Origin: Sanguinoderma infundibulare
Lineage: Eukaryota; Basidiomycota; Agaricomycetes; Polyporales; Polyporaceae
Reading direction: 5' to 3'
Assembly (NCBI GenBank): GCA_032821775.1
Contig: JAVLRN010000003.1
Span: 3,720,001 to 3,784,000, forward strand
Length of the DNA stretch: 64,000 bases
The notes beneath the pieces were generated by a model that saw only the letters and a program-made list of their open reading frames with translations, had not been told where the DNA came from and did no database searches. Below are positions 24,831 to 36,100 of the stretch, in pieces. A program made the translations under genes and the position numbers. The stretch's first letter is position 1. Every line of letters starts with the position of its first letter.

Positions 24831-26892
24831 AGTACCAGGTACGTGGATGGCAAGGCGGTCGAGTGTTGGATGGTCGTGCCGCGCAACTTCGTCATTCGGT
24901 AGCACAAACACCCTCTCAGTGGCCCTCCTTTCTCTCTTCCCGCTCCTTCATGGATTTGCCCTGTATTTCCACTTTGAAAGCCTTCAAGTTTTACGCTATA
25001 TATAGCTGCGTCTTCTGTACACTGTGCTAGTCGCCCTTCGAATTCGCGATAGTGGTGCTTCTGTATCTAACCACCACAAAAAAGTGAAATAATATGGGTT
25101 AGAGTTAGGAGGACTCACCGCTCACCGTCGTCCAACCACTGAAGATAAATTTTCCTGCTTGGAAAGTACGAATCATTGGCCTCCGGCGATGCTCACTGAG
25201 GTATGAGGCAGACTGGCTGAGAGAGAAACCACCAAGGCTTGAGGACGATGATGTCGAGAAGTGCATGATGCTCTGCCGTCCTAGCCTGACAGAGGTCAGC
25301 TCCGCACCGGTTGAAACTCGCGTGAAGGTAACCCATCATGGATGACTAGTGCTTTACGTTGGCATGCGCTTTGTTGTCGCGGATCTGGCGGTAGAATAGA
25401 CGGCAAAGAGTGCATTGTTGGAGGGCCAGAGCCTGCTTCGCATCGCCATATTGAAGAAGGATGCCTGGCCCGAAGAACGGTGTAGAAAAGAGGGTAGATG
25501 TCAGTGTGGAGGCAGTTCAAGGTTTTGTGCAATATGGCGACGATTGGTCTTTGGCTACTGGATGTCCAATAAGCGGGGTTGCGGTGAAGTGTGCTGCCGC
25601 CAAGGGCGCGATGCTTGCGATCGACGAATGATAGAGATGTCGCCACAGGAAGCTGCACAAGATGTATCATGGTGATCTGCTGTGATTCCGACCAGACCTA
25701 AAGGGTGCGTGGGTATGAATAAGGAAAACGCACAATGGTAAGCGAGTTCGGCTATTCTTTGCGGTGGAGTGGGTCCCGAGTGGCACTGACACTGGAACGC
25801 TTGATGGGATGACTTTTTTGGTGTGGCGCCGCTTGGTCTGGTGAAGCGGCCAAAATGCGATCCGGCTCGTGGACCCGTATATAAGTACCATCTTTGCAAC
25901 CCGGCACAACATCTCTCTCTCCCCCTCTCCCCCTCAATCTCTCACCTCGGTCACTTCCAGAACAACCTCCTTCTCTGCCTGAAGTTTGACAACCTCCGGT
26001 ATGCCCTGTAAGTCACCGCACCTGTCGCTCAAGTCAATACCCAGGCTCATACTCACCATTCTCATCCAGGCGATTCTCTTGAAAGCCCCACGGAAAGTGG
26101 GGCCAGAGGCGACCTCTAGTATGTCCGCACACTCTCCAGGGATTTGCAGACCTGCAGACCCTTGTTCGATTCGAGCATCAGTGAGTACCTGTTCAAGCCG
26201 TTTCTTGGCTGTGGTTTTCGTGCTGTTGGCGCTTGCTCCATGTGGCGGGCGGTGTCTGGGGTCTCCTCGTCCAACGTCCTCATCATCGTCCACCTTCCCT
26301 CTCCCGCTCGTTACCTATGCTGTTGAACTGTTCTATTATTGTTGCTCGATCCAATTCTGCCATCAGGGCTCAAGTGTGACGCAGAGCTCCTCACTTGCGC
26401 TCGGTGGCAGAGCCGGAGCGGCCTAAGTTGTGCAAGATTATGTGTCCACTGGCACCAGCAGGCGGCCTAGCTTTTCCTTTTCAAGATTCCTCGAGTATGC
26501 GATGAAGTTCTAACTGCTGATGTTTTGCCGCAGTCTTGTCTTCGCACAATCATGCGAGAGGTGTGTTTGTCCGCCACAGTCCAGTGACCTGACTTAATGG
26601 TTGAACCAGATTCACGTTCCCATTTGGAACCCCTTCAACCAATCTTCAACTTGGATGCATACAGCGCTGCGCATGGGTATCCTAGTGTTCACACAAACTC
26701 TTACTACTCGCCGCACATCTACGGCGGCTACCAGCACGCAGGCATTGAGCCGAAATGAATATGCGTTATGATGCTGGACGCTTTGCGCAACCGCCAAGGC
26801 TGTGCACGTGAGTCCGTGGCCACGATCGCTTTGTATGCCGCCAGTGCTAATTGCTCCGGCAGTCCACTCTGTTGGAATAGATCCCACTCCAC
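24831..26892. other. Intergenic stretch with an orphan promoter-like segment
   Basis: No gene is recognised. A classical TATA box and CT-rich initiator lie at about 25878-25960, followed by an ATG at 26001 (MPC then a plausible GTAAGT donor). I could not build a credible protein from there: the first exon joins give a very short peptide. It could be a small gene with several introns or a non-coding transcript. Confidence 0.4.
25878..25885 (+). promoter_or_regulatory. Strong TATA box with a CT-rich initiator tract
   Basis: TATATAAG is followed 35-60 bases later by a ctctctctccccctctcccc tract, a pattern typical of highly expressed basidiomycete genes. The gene it serves is not identified. Confidence 0.55.
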
Positions 26893-26967
26893 AATGCGTC
26901 TGGACATTGCACTCTTTGTGTTTGTCGTTACGACGCTTGCATTACCAGTCAGTCGGGCCATCCTTTA
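26893..26967 (+). CDS. Signal-peptide-like stub beside the giant element
   Basis: A 24-codon frame, MRLDIALFVFVVTTLALPVS then RAIL and a stop, reads like a complete signal peptide with a basic start, hydrophobic core and small residues before RA. Nothing follows it, and the giant element's left end begins about 50 bases downstream. It could be the truncated 5' end of a secreted-protein gene, or chance. Confidence 0.25.
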
Positions 26968-28197
26968 GAGGCAGGACTCGCAGACCATTCCACTAAAATC
27001 ACCACAATTGTAAGGTAGCCGGAGGGGAGAAAATGCCATAATTGCTGTCGAGCCGCCGCCGGCCGGGGCCTGTGATTTTGCCGCAAGTGCTGCCCAGCCG
27101 CTGTCAATTTCGTCCTCTATTCTGCCATGCGGCCGGTGGGCTTCAAAATCCAACGGTGGCCGTCTACCGTCCGTGTTTACTTTTAGATTGGATTTCTGCA
27201 TACAGGTCATGGTGTACTCATTGATTCCACTTCCCTGTGTGAATGACCGGGGGTGCTATTAACGTGTAAACCATAGATGATCGCCGGCCGGTGGCGGATG
27301 GTGCCTACTAATGCCGTCCGGCCGGGCTGTGATAGTAGCTGCTGCTGCTGACCGGCCGGTTCAGCATGGTAGCTGCTGCCACCATCCGTGCGCGAACCCG
27401 TGGTAGCTGTGGCTACCATCCGGCCGGGGCATCATGGTCGCCGGTACTATCGTACGGCCGCTGCTCGCCCTCCCTTACACATATTCCAGTTTTTCCGTCG
27501 TTTCTTCCGCAGTCAGCACATGGTGGGTACATGCCACCCATCATGTCAATTCGGCACCTATGCACACCGGTTAAACCTGGTGCCACCCGGCCGGTCAGCG
27601 CACATACCTACAAATGTATCCCGGCCCTTTGACACCTACTGTCCGACCGATGTGTGCTTGTCTTCTGGAGTCGTCGTCTGATGTCCGGCCGGTCACCATC
27701 GGTCAGTGCGTGTACTATCCGGCCCCTCGAACATATGACTATGGACATCATCCGGCGGGAGTTTTGTTCGTTCTGCAGCTACCATCCAGCCCCGCGACAG
27801 TGTACAGGCATCGTTCTTCTCAGTCCGCCATACCTGAGGCATTCCCTCTGTGGTGGCCGGCCGCATGGCATTCCCCCCGACCGGTTCACCACGGCCGTAC
27901 GGCATCAACACCCGCACCTGCTCACCGCCCGGTGCGTGATGTATTCTCTAAGGTAACTATCCAACCCCAGTCGCATGTAGCATCCCACGTCGGGGCCTGT
28001 CTGGGACTCAATCTGCCCACTCCGGAGCCCATGCCCACTAACATTAAATGTTTTCTTGCCCAATTCATATCCATGCTCGTGCCTGTCACCTGTTCTGAGC
28101 AATATTTATTGTCGTACATGCCACCCGGTTATGCAAGTGCATTTACACATTTAATGATGTGCGTGAGTCAATAGGGATTTGATAGTGATACTGGTGC

Positions 28198-28290
28198 AAG
28201 CTCCCGTGGCGTAGTGGTCTGCGCATCTTCTTGAGCGCTACGCTGCTCGTGAAGCCCTGGGTTTGATTCCCACCACGGTCCTAGACCACA
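28198..28290 (+). repeat. tRNA-like unit 1 (SINE-like)
   Basis: It has an A-box-like TGGCGTAGTGG, a stem-loop region around gagcgctacgctgctcgtga, and a B-box-like GGTTTGATTCC. The flanks ccgtgg and ccacgg pair as an acceptor-like stem. It is followed by a poly-T run of about nine. The B box deviates from GGTTCGATTCC, so it is more likely a tRNA-derived retroelement copy or transposon component than a working tRNA. Confidence 0.6.
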
Positions 28291-28545
28291 GTTGTAACAA
28301 GTTTTTTTTTTCAGATGAACGGTGCGCAATAGCACGACCGGGGTGTTCACCCAATTACTAGGGTCCATTTGCACAAGTAGTATTCTGTTCATTCTGCCAC
28401 TACCTTCCGGCCCCGCCACAGTGTACTGCCAGCCCGGAACAGCAATAATCCAAGATGCCACCCGACCGGAGCCCACGGAATGATGTAAAGATTATGGCCA
28501 TCGAGGCGAGTACTAGAGGCGTTTGGTAGCAGTACTGGTACAAGG

Positions 28546-28630
28546 TACTGTGGCGTAGTGGTCTACGCGTCTTCATGAGCGCTACCAGCACTCGTCAAGC
28601 CCTGGGTTCGATTCCCGGCACGGTCGATGC
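28546..28630 (+). repeat. tRNA-like unit 2 (consensus B box)
   Basis: It contains TGGCGTAGTGG and an exact GGTTCGATTCC B box about 45 bases apart, with a possible acceptor-type pairing at the ends. It resembles units 1 and 3. It is followed by a T-rich tract (tctttttt), which could terminate Pol III transcription. I could not assign an anticodon with confidence. Confidence 0.6.
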
Positions 28631-28807
28631 ACGAGCAACAGGTCTTTTTTCCCCACATAACTGTGCTGCGTCTGTTTGCACGACTATTAACTTCAACAAT
28701 TCAAAACGTTTTTAAGAGGGCCATTGCGCTCACCGGAGCGGTGACCGGCCGGACGCCATTCGTGGTGGCACACTGCGACCGGCCGTGCGCGTGTTGTACT
28801 CGCCAAT

Positions 28808-29390
28808 GTCACCCGCCCGGGATGCAACGTTGTATTACAGGTATGTGCGCACCTAGACTGTGTGACTTGTTTCTGTGTTGTCCTTCGGCTCCGACTAACA
28901 TTTTATTCTTCCAGACACATTTGTTGCAGTACACCGGTTCGTGATCCCTCGCCGGGGTGGGGACCGGTCGGATGGCATTCATGGCTGCGCTCTGCGTCCG
29001 GCCGTGTACCGACCGTACCCACAAACGTCACCCGCCCGGGATGCAACGTTGTATTACAGGTATGTGCGCACCTAGACTGTGTGACTTGTTTCTGTGTTGT
29101 CCTTCGGCTCCGACTAACGTTTTATTCTTCCGGACACATTTGTTGCAGTACATCGGTTTGTGATCCCTCGCCGGGGTGGGGACCGGTCGGATGGCATTTG
29201 TGGCTGCGCTCTGCGTCCGGCCGTGTACCGACCGTACCCACAAACGTCACCCGCCCGGGATGCAACGTTGTATTACAGGTATGTGCGCACCTAGACTGTG
29301 TGACTTGTTTCTGTGTTGTCCTTCGGCTCTGACTAACGTTTTATGCTTCCAGACACATTTGTTGCAGTCCAGTAGTTTGTGATACACATT
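28808..29390 (+). repeat. Three-unit tandem array, 219-base period
   Basis: Units start at 28808, 29027 and 29246 with the shared start gtcacccgcccgggatgcaa. The units differ at only a few sites (for example ttccag versus ttccgg), so the array is recent or homogenised. A diverged inverted counterpart lies at about 47.26-47.88 kb. Confidence 0.88.
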
Positions 29391-30057
29391 CCATATTCCT
29401 CTCGACACGCAGTTGACATGTAATACATTTATATTCGCGCGGTGGGCTCCAGAAATGACGGGTGAACGCGCAAACAGTCGCCCTCGCGCGCGCACATGCG
29501 CTGGACCCTGCCGCTTCGCACGTGCCAGTCCCCGTGCCGTTGCACAGCGCGCGCCTTGACCACATCGTCGAAGAAACCCAGAAGTCAAATTGAACCACTA
29601 CCGGAACGTGCAACAGCGCTATGAGCGTGTCCGGGGAAGCCGACGCGAGAGTAACATGAGCATCGGTGACGCCCTGAAGACCGACGAATACGAGTACGGT
29701 GCCAGTTCCGACGAGGAATGACGTAAGGATCGTCATCGTGTACGAATAGCACAGCTCCGTGTAATCCGGGAAGGAATTCGAAAGTGATCTCTGGTGACGA
29801 AGGTTTTGATCGGCTAACACGGTCACGCGGTCGTGCGACCCACTCGAACGCGTCCAAAAGCGGTTCGGGCGAAGTTGAGGAGGGGCATGGGAGCCTTCGA
29901 GGAAGAATAGGGCCTAGGGCTTGAACACGAGGCCCAACCTGAGTGGATACCAAAGGAGCTGGTGTCGTAATGGACGCCGCGAGAGGAGAACATTCCGAGA
30001 AGCTTAAAGGAAGAAGTCAGAACCACACGAGCGCCCAATTATTCTGTAACGCTCATC
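29391..30057. other. Cargo segment, left part, no confident gene
   Basis: The minus strand has a 161-codon frame (29341-29826) with a hydrophobic stretch, MTILTSFLVGTGTVLVFVG, that could be a membrane segment. The frame runs into the tandem array, and the overlapping minus frame is of similar length, so I do not call a gene. Confidence 0.35.
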
Positions 30058-30695
30058 ATGCCGCTGGTTCTTCAAGTTCTGCCTCCCTTCCAGGACTCGT
30101 TCGCGGGCGCCCAGGAGCTCCGTCGGACTTCATTCGGCCTGAACAGTGCGCTCGAAAACCAAGTCCAACGACGGCTGGATGGGCTGGGGAACAGAATCGC
30201 GTCCGGCGACGCACGGCCAGTGTTGGAACATGAGGTAAAGACCATCGTCGAAGACTTGGTACGCCCGCAGCGCCTAGGTTGATTGACAGCTACTGAACCA
30301 CACCGGAAGATGTACCTGGCTGCGAACGCGGGGTCCTGGGGTGCTTTCGAAGCACTCCCATCGGTGTCGAGGCGTTGTTCACGCGATTGCGCGACATCGT
30401 GGAACTCGCTCCGCCGGCTTTCGAGGTGGCCCGGACCACGCACCACTACGTAGGGCAGGCGCAGGACCTCATCCTGATCGAAAGCACTCGTGATCGCCTT
30501 GTGCGAGTTCGTCGGGACCGAGCGAACGCCATCGAATTACGGGACCTGGTCTCGCGGCTCGATCCTCCGAACCCCAGATTTGCAGCAGACGTGAACAAAC
30601 TGGTGGCCCAAACTGCAGCTGCCGAAATCGAAACGGCGCGCGCGTTCAGCGCGACGAACTTCCAAGTGACCGACTGCGAGGACTACTATCTTTAA
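30058..30695 (+). CDS. Hypothetical helical protein (cargo gene 1), structure uncertain
   Basis: Two stretches read as coding. The first is MPLVLQVLPPFQDSFAGAQE to about 30240; the second runs from about 30310 to 30695 (VEALFTRLRDIVEL, AQDLILIESTRDRL, ending TDCEDYYL). Both are helix-rich with no known domain. I could not find an intron whose phases join them, because an in-frame TGA lies at 30294. The gene may therefore be broken or have a different start. It lies head-to-tail with cargo gene 2 inside the giant element. Confidence 0.4.
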
Positions 30696-30923
30696 AAAGA
30701 AGGCCTCGGCGAAGTCGTTGAGGAAGATTGAGGACGCAGGTAAGAAGGATGATGATTGCCAAAAAGGGACGAGTTCGACGCTAGGTTTGGACCCTGTCGG
30801 AAGCGAAGGCGCGAGGTTGCAGTTAGACCCTGCGTGTTGTAGGTAGCCCGTGAACAAAATAGCTTGTCGGTTTGCCCACCGCTCATCCTCGCACACACAC
30901 CATCCCTCGCACCACCGCCCACC

Positions 30924-31615
30924 ATGCCCGCGCTCACCGACGCCGACGTAGACTCCGTTGCCACCGCCTTCCTGCGCAGGCTCGTCGACGACGTGCTTGG
31001 CACCATCCGCGCGAACGGCCGGCTCGGCCCCCACCACCACCAGGTCGTCGCCGTCGCCGCCAACTTCATGTCCATCGTGCGGGGCCTTCCCGCCGACGCC
31101 AACGCGGACCCCCTCTTCCACGAATTCCTCGGCGGCCTTCGTGCGTTCGAAAACGACCGGTTGTACGACCCCCGCGCAATCTACGACCTCACCGCCATGT
31201 ACTCGACGTACACCCGGACACAACGCTACGCCACCGCTCGCAAGGAGTTCGACCGCGCGAGCGACGAGTTCCGGACCGCCCGGGAGCTCCACAGCCATTC
31301 CATTGCGCAGTCGCTCGCGTACACCAACCCTGGCTACGCCGTCGGCGTCGCCGACCGCTTGCGCACCGCCAAGGACCGGCTGGAGGCCGCGTTGGACGCG
31401 TTGTCCATCGCGGAGTACGCCTGTAAGTAAACGTCCGTTCTCCCCGCCTGACTGACCACTCAAAAGGTTGCACAGTGGTCCGGTCCATGGTGACCGGCAA
31501 GTACTGGTGCGCCGGCGAGGGGCCGAACGCACCTACAGTCAAGAAGGAGGACGAAGAGGAGGGCGAGTGGGGTGACGAGGACGCAGAGGGCGAGGACGAT
31601 GTCGAGATGGAGTAG
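30924..31615 (+). CDS. Hypothetical protein (cargo gene 2)
   Basis: A clean two-exon gene: 30924-31422 and 31467-31615, phase 1 splice, with a CACC before the ATG. The product is about 215 residues. Its helical body contains AFLRRLVDDVLGTIRANG and AIYDLTAMYSTYTRTQRYAT and ends at the splice with DALSIAEYAC. A short acidic tail after KYWCAGEG is rich in E and D. No known family is recognised. Its position between the left arm and the arm fragment at 31.93 kb makes it cargo of the giant element, or host DNA trapped between nested copies. Confidence 0.62.
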
Positions 31616-31930
31616 GGAGCGTCGTGGGAAGACTCGCACAAAGGACGCGCGAGGTAAAAGGTCGTGGACCGAACATTTTTCTTGTCGAATTGCGTAGCCA
31701 GTCGAACCCCGTCTTGCAGTGAGATTCAACCCGCATCAATTAAGTCGAAAGAAACACTGAGTGAAGTCTGCATCCCCCCCGCTGAAAGACGAACAGCGAG
31801 GGTTCCGTACGGAACAAAACTGAATCCAAAACACGAGCTGATGCCGAAAATAAAAGAAACCGAATCCCAGCGCAACGCACAATACGTGCGCGCGCATTCG
31901 GCAAGGACGTACGCGCCCCCACGGTTGCAA

Positions 31931-32165
31931 TCATATCATTAAATGGGTAAACACGCCTCGAGAGCATGGTGGTATGTACGACCATGAATATCGCTTGGCC
32001 GGGTAGCGGGCATGAGCATGGATCGATGTTAGTTGACATTTCCTCCCGAGTGGGCACATCCTATCCCGGAGTGCCCGGCCGCGTGCCATACATGCACACA
32101 TCCGCCGTCCGGCCGCGCTGCAGTCCTGGCAACACCTTCGCAACAGTTTCTTCAAGCTCCGGAGT
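31931..32165. repeat. Third, partial copy of arm block A
   Basis: It shares catgaatatcgct, gcatgagcat, gttagttgacat and gagtgggca with 48.19-48.31 kb in the same orientation, and so is inverted relative to the left arm. It lies directly before the 3' end of the accessory/KDZ gene group. It may mark an older terminus or a duplicated transposase-binding region. Confidence 0.65.
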
Positions 32166-32240
32166 CTCTGCAAAATTACAAACACATCTGATGGACTTAT
32201 TCTATGGTTATCCCATACACCCATTTCGACTCCGAAACCT

Positions 32241-32982
32241 CTACTTGTCCTCTCCGAGTTCGGCCATCTGGCTCGTAAGTGCGTTCATCCGCTGTTCCTT
32301 TCGGTCGATAGTCCTCATGATCCCGTCGCTCACACGTTCCATGCCCATTTTCCAGTCATTTAGATCTTGCTCGAACATCGGGATCGGAGCAGCCTGGAAG
32401 CAGGAGTTAGTGTCCCGTCTCTCTCAAACACAATTTCTTACCACAAACTTCTCGGGATCCCTCCACCAGCTCGGGCGTCCCCTCGGGGCCCCACGTTCAT
32501 CCCAGAGCCACCACTGCGCGAAGCCCCATTCATGTCCAACGTCTCCGGCGACATTGTCCAGGCCTGCGGTCATCCGGAGGTAGGACTCTCGGTCTAACTG
32601 CGTGATATCAAACGACATCCGGCCGTCCGTCCACGTCACGCCGGAAAGGAGGGCTTGCAGTGGTGCGGGCAGCTGAACAGACTGAGAACCGCGATTCGAT
32701 TTGTTCTCGTCGAACACCACAGCGGCCTCGACTCCTGTCGCATGTATCGTGCTCCACTGGCAACACGATACATCAGCAAACTCATGCCCTCCCGGCCAAA
32801 GTCAGACTCACGAGTTCCCGGGCAATTCCATGGTTCCATCGCCTCAGCGTTATCTCCTCCGGAGAGGAAGGAAAGGCTACCAGTGCCTTCCGGATGCGTC
32901 CCAACGTAAGCAGAATCTCCGCTCGACACCCCCACAGGGTGGTAGACGCTTGCAACGGTGGTTGTGTCGTGTTCATAGTCAC
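32241..32982 (-). CDS. KDZ-element accessory protein, C-terminal coiled coil
   Basis: Three exons with matching phases. Exon 1 includes AEILLTLGRIRKALVAF and RRWNHGIAREL. Exon 2 reads STIHATGVEAAVVFDENKS, LLSGVTWTDGRMSFDITQLD and FAQWWLWDERG, ending DPEKFV. Exon 3 reads AAPIPMFEQDLNDWKMGME and ends in a helical ALTSQMAELGEDK. The start is taken at MTMNTTQPP (32982) but could be upstream. The Trp-rich QWWLW and WW.DPEKF segments have no named domain known to me. It follows the KDZ transposase by about 120 bases on the same strand, suggesting a shared function in the element. Confidence 0.55.
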
Positions 32983-33104
32983 GACTGTACCCGGCCGGGA
33001 AGATGCTCCAGCAAATAACTAGCACGACGGTTGATGGCGCAATGGAAGAGAACGACACCGGCATCCAAATATTACAGTGGCAATCAGATAAGAGCTATGG
33101 GCGC

Positions 33105-36100
33105 TTAGTATGGTTGATCTCTCCCTTGCGCCGCCGCAAATGCCGCCGTTGCGTGCTCACGGAGTCCCTTCCACAAGGAGACTTGCCGCAAAGCAAATGC
33201 TCGATGCCCCCTAGTCTCGCTTGCCTCCGCCCAAGTTTTCCAACGCTCCGAGGCCGTCTGGAAAGACCGGACGGTACTTTCCATCTCGAAAGGAACCAGC
33301 TTGATCTCCTCTTCCCAACGGCACTTTCTGGAGTATGCCCGGAGCCAGAGCATGCGACGGACTATTCGTAAAATAGAAGTGGTTAGTCCGCACGCACACG
33401 TACTCCACCGGAGGCATTTCACTCACACTTGTGAAGCCATCCCGGCCCATCAGTTTCATCAGAGTCCTCTACTTGCCATATCCAAGAGGCGTGGACATCC
33501 CGGAGGCCCTGCGTAAACTGCTCGAGGACCGTGGTGCTGGTGCGCAGGTCCTCGCGTTTGATCTCCTTGTATCTATCTGTCAGCCTTTCCCGGAGCTGCG
33601 CATCCTCGCGATTCTCCGGGTCCGTGTCGAATAGACGTTGTAAGCATTTGCGGGCGTGGGCGTAGACTCGTACGTGCTTCATCAGGCTCTCGTCGGTCAC
33701 CCTGAGTTCGTCGAAACTTCGAAGCTTCTTGCGGTATGAGGTTGCCTTCCGCACTTTCTTCCGATAAATAAGGGACTTGTATCCGATTTCCGTCCGGATG
33801 CCCTGGAGGCAGTCATTGAGTTGACCTTCTCGGAGCTCCCGCTCCGTCTCCGCCAGCGACAGTAGCCCCCGCTGCTTGAGGTAGGGGTAGCCCAGTGTGG
33901 ACGGAAGGGCGATCAGCTGATGTTCCGGCTGAAGCAAGTCTTCGATATCCCCGGACCTCGCCCGTGCTTGGCGCACTTCTTCGTCATCCCATTGCTCGCC
34001 GAAGTCAGTCACATCAGCCATCACAGGGACACCATTTGCGCTGACGGAAATGTTCAGATGCTTGTCTGACGCTTTGTGGAAGGCCTTAATCCCCGTGGCG
34101 AGTTTCTGCCGGTGAGTCTCCAGGCTCAATCATGCATTGGTACCGGAGGTAGCCATCATGGCGCGCGCAGTATATGCAATCCCAATCCTATCCCAACCGT
34201 TGCCGTCAGTTCTATGCTGCTCCTAGGATAGTGAGGCACTCACTTCCGTTCTTCCAGACGGATTCCCGCAGAGATCCACGAGGCCGCACCCACCATTGAC
34301 TCATCTGCCCCCGTCTCCTCCTGGGTGAGCGCAAGTTCCTTGTCCTTCCGGCTGGGTACTGATTTACCGGTCAGTATTCTATGGCGAGTACAACGCAAGG
34401 GTGACTCACGGGGCTGCTTCGTCACATCATATATGTCCATTGCACTGGGATCTTCTGTTCGAGCCTCATCGGCCGCAACTGCTTCCTGTCTCCACTCCTC
34501 GCATTGTGTGGGCCCACTCGCCTCGCACAACCTGTTGAACGCATCCACGACTGGCTGCCATTCCTTGCAAGCCCGCCGCCACTTCCGTATGAGCGTACTC
34601 GCTGTCATTGTATGTAATCAGTGACCGGCACGACTTCTTGGTTGATTTGCGTACTTATTCGCGTTAGTTTCATCCAGTTTGAATCATTCATCGTGTCGTC
34701 GATAACCTCCCTCCGGTGTGCTGACGACATCCCCCGAGTGGAGTCAACGATTGCGTTGATTTTGTTCCAGAGGGTTTCGAGAATTTCCCCATCCTGTACT
34801 CCGGCTCCGGAGATGAAGTTGCAGGAGAATCGTGGAAAGCATCGTGGGACATGACCATGTACGTGAAACTGACCAATGCCCCGCAAGATGTTCAAGCCAA
34901 GAGGCATTCGCAGGCCGGGGCTTTCACGGAACCGGTCGAGGAGATGAATGAAGTATTGGCACATGACATCGTAGATCACGAGTACGCATGTTAGGCCGTT
35001 GAGGTTGGCGAATATCCAGTGCAGAATGTAGTCCATGTTTCTCTGTCTTTGTGAACGGGAGTGAGTTTGGCCACCTTCCACCATGGGTTCGGATGCGAAC
35101 CTACCTTTCACCTAGTTGGAAGTCCACACATGCGTGCGGAGCAAAGAAACCGTGCCGGGAGCATGCGGCAGCCCCGATACCAGTGGCTTCCAGCTTGGCC
35201 CGCCCGACCGATGCATTGAGGACCGCACGATGGTCATTGCATGTGATCTTCTACTGTCTATTGTGAGCTATGCCCTCCGGAGCCTTACGTCGTATACCGC
35301 ACCTTGGCAAACTCAGCTGCTGTCTTCAGATGTTCCTTGTATGGGGCGTCTTCTACCATGAAGCCATGTCCATCCGCCAGCGGGACGTCGCATGTGACGG
35401 TGTTGCGCGCTGAAGTTGCCATCAAGAACCACCGACCGCATGTACTTGAACCTAGTGCGCTCGGAGGTGTATAGCAAATGCTTGTACGCTGAGAACCTAA
35501 CTACTTACTGTTCCGGGTCACTCTCCCAACCCTCCGGTAGATTGATGTCCGGTTGCGCACATGCGGGGCATCGCACCGCGAGGTCTCCGGGGCCCACGGG
35601 GTCTGAGCGGTGACCGAATCCCGCATCGTGGCGAAGGCGGAGATTCCGCCATTGTCTGGACGTTCGGAGCAGCTCCTTGTATCAATCCTGTGGCTCCGGT
35701 ATGAATCTCGCGGTCTCCGGAAGCCTTAATCAATGTTGACCCACCGGTACCAAATGCGGAAATGCAGGGTTGGTCGTCCTTCGCAATTTGTTGTAATAGT
35801 TCCGTGCCGGAGTCTTGCACTCTTTGTTGGCCAGAAGAAAGTCGTCTAAGAGTTTCTGCGAGAACATTGTGCGAGGCCGGATGGTGGACGTGGGATAGTA
35901 GCCGAGGTCCAGAAGCTGCAGGTCCTCGCGCGGAGCATTCGGACATGCACAGAACGTTACTGATATTTCGTGAATGCCGTCCGCGTCGACAACGACCATC
36001 ATACGGTCCCCGCTATACATTGCGGCCTGAGCCACGGTGGCTCCGAGTGGTGGCTCGCAATGTTCGAACGATGGTAGGTCGGAAGTGTCATGTGCAAAGG

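Larger units (their letters stand above)
27018..29390. repeat. Left inverted arm of the giant element
   Basis: Rich in CCGGCCGG-type palindromic motifs. In order inward it holds the terminal repeat, a CGGCCG-rich zone (27.05-27.9 kb), block A (about 27.82-28.19 kb), two tRNA-like units, and a tandem array. Block A matches the reverse complement of 48.13-48.52 kb, sharing for example cctcaggcattccctct, ctgcccactccggagc and cacatttaatgatgtgcgtga (the last with one change). Small frames inside are not coding. Confidence 0.8.

Noticed and set aside
28546..28630. Functional tRNA gene
   Set aside because: The boxes are good, but I could not fold a standard anticodon arm, and two relatives with degraded boxes sit in the same element, favouring a tRNA-derived repeat.
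28862..29382. Repeated plus and minus frames of 68-156 codons in the tandem array
   Set aside because: Their near-identity follows the 219-base repeat. Termini and composition do not look coding.
28808..29390. CRISPR-like array
   Set aside because: Units are 219 bases, contiguous and without spacers, in a eukaryotic transposon arm.
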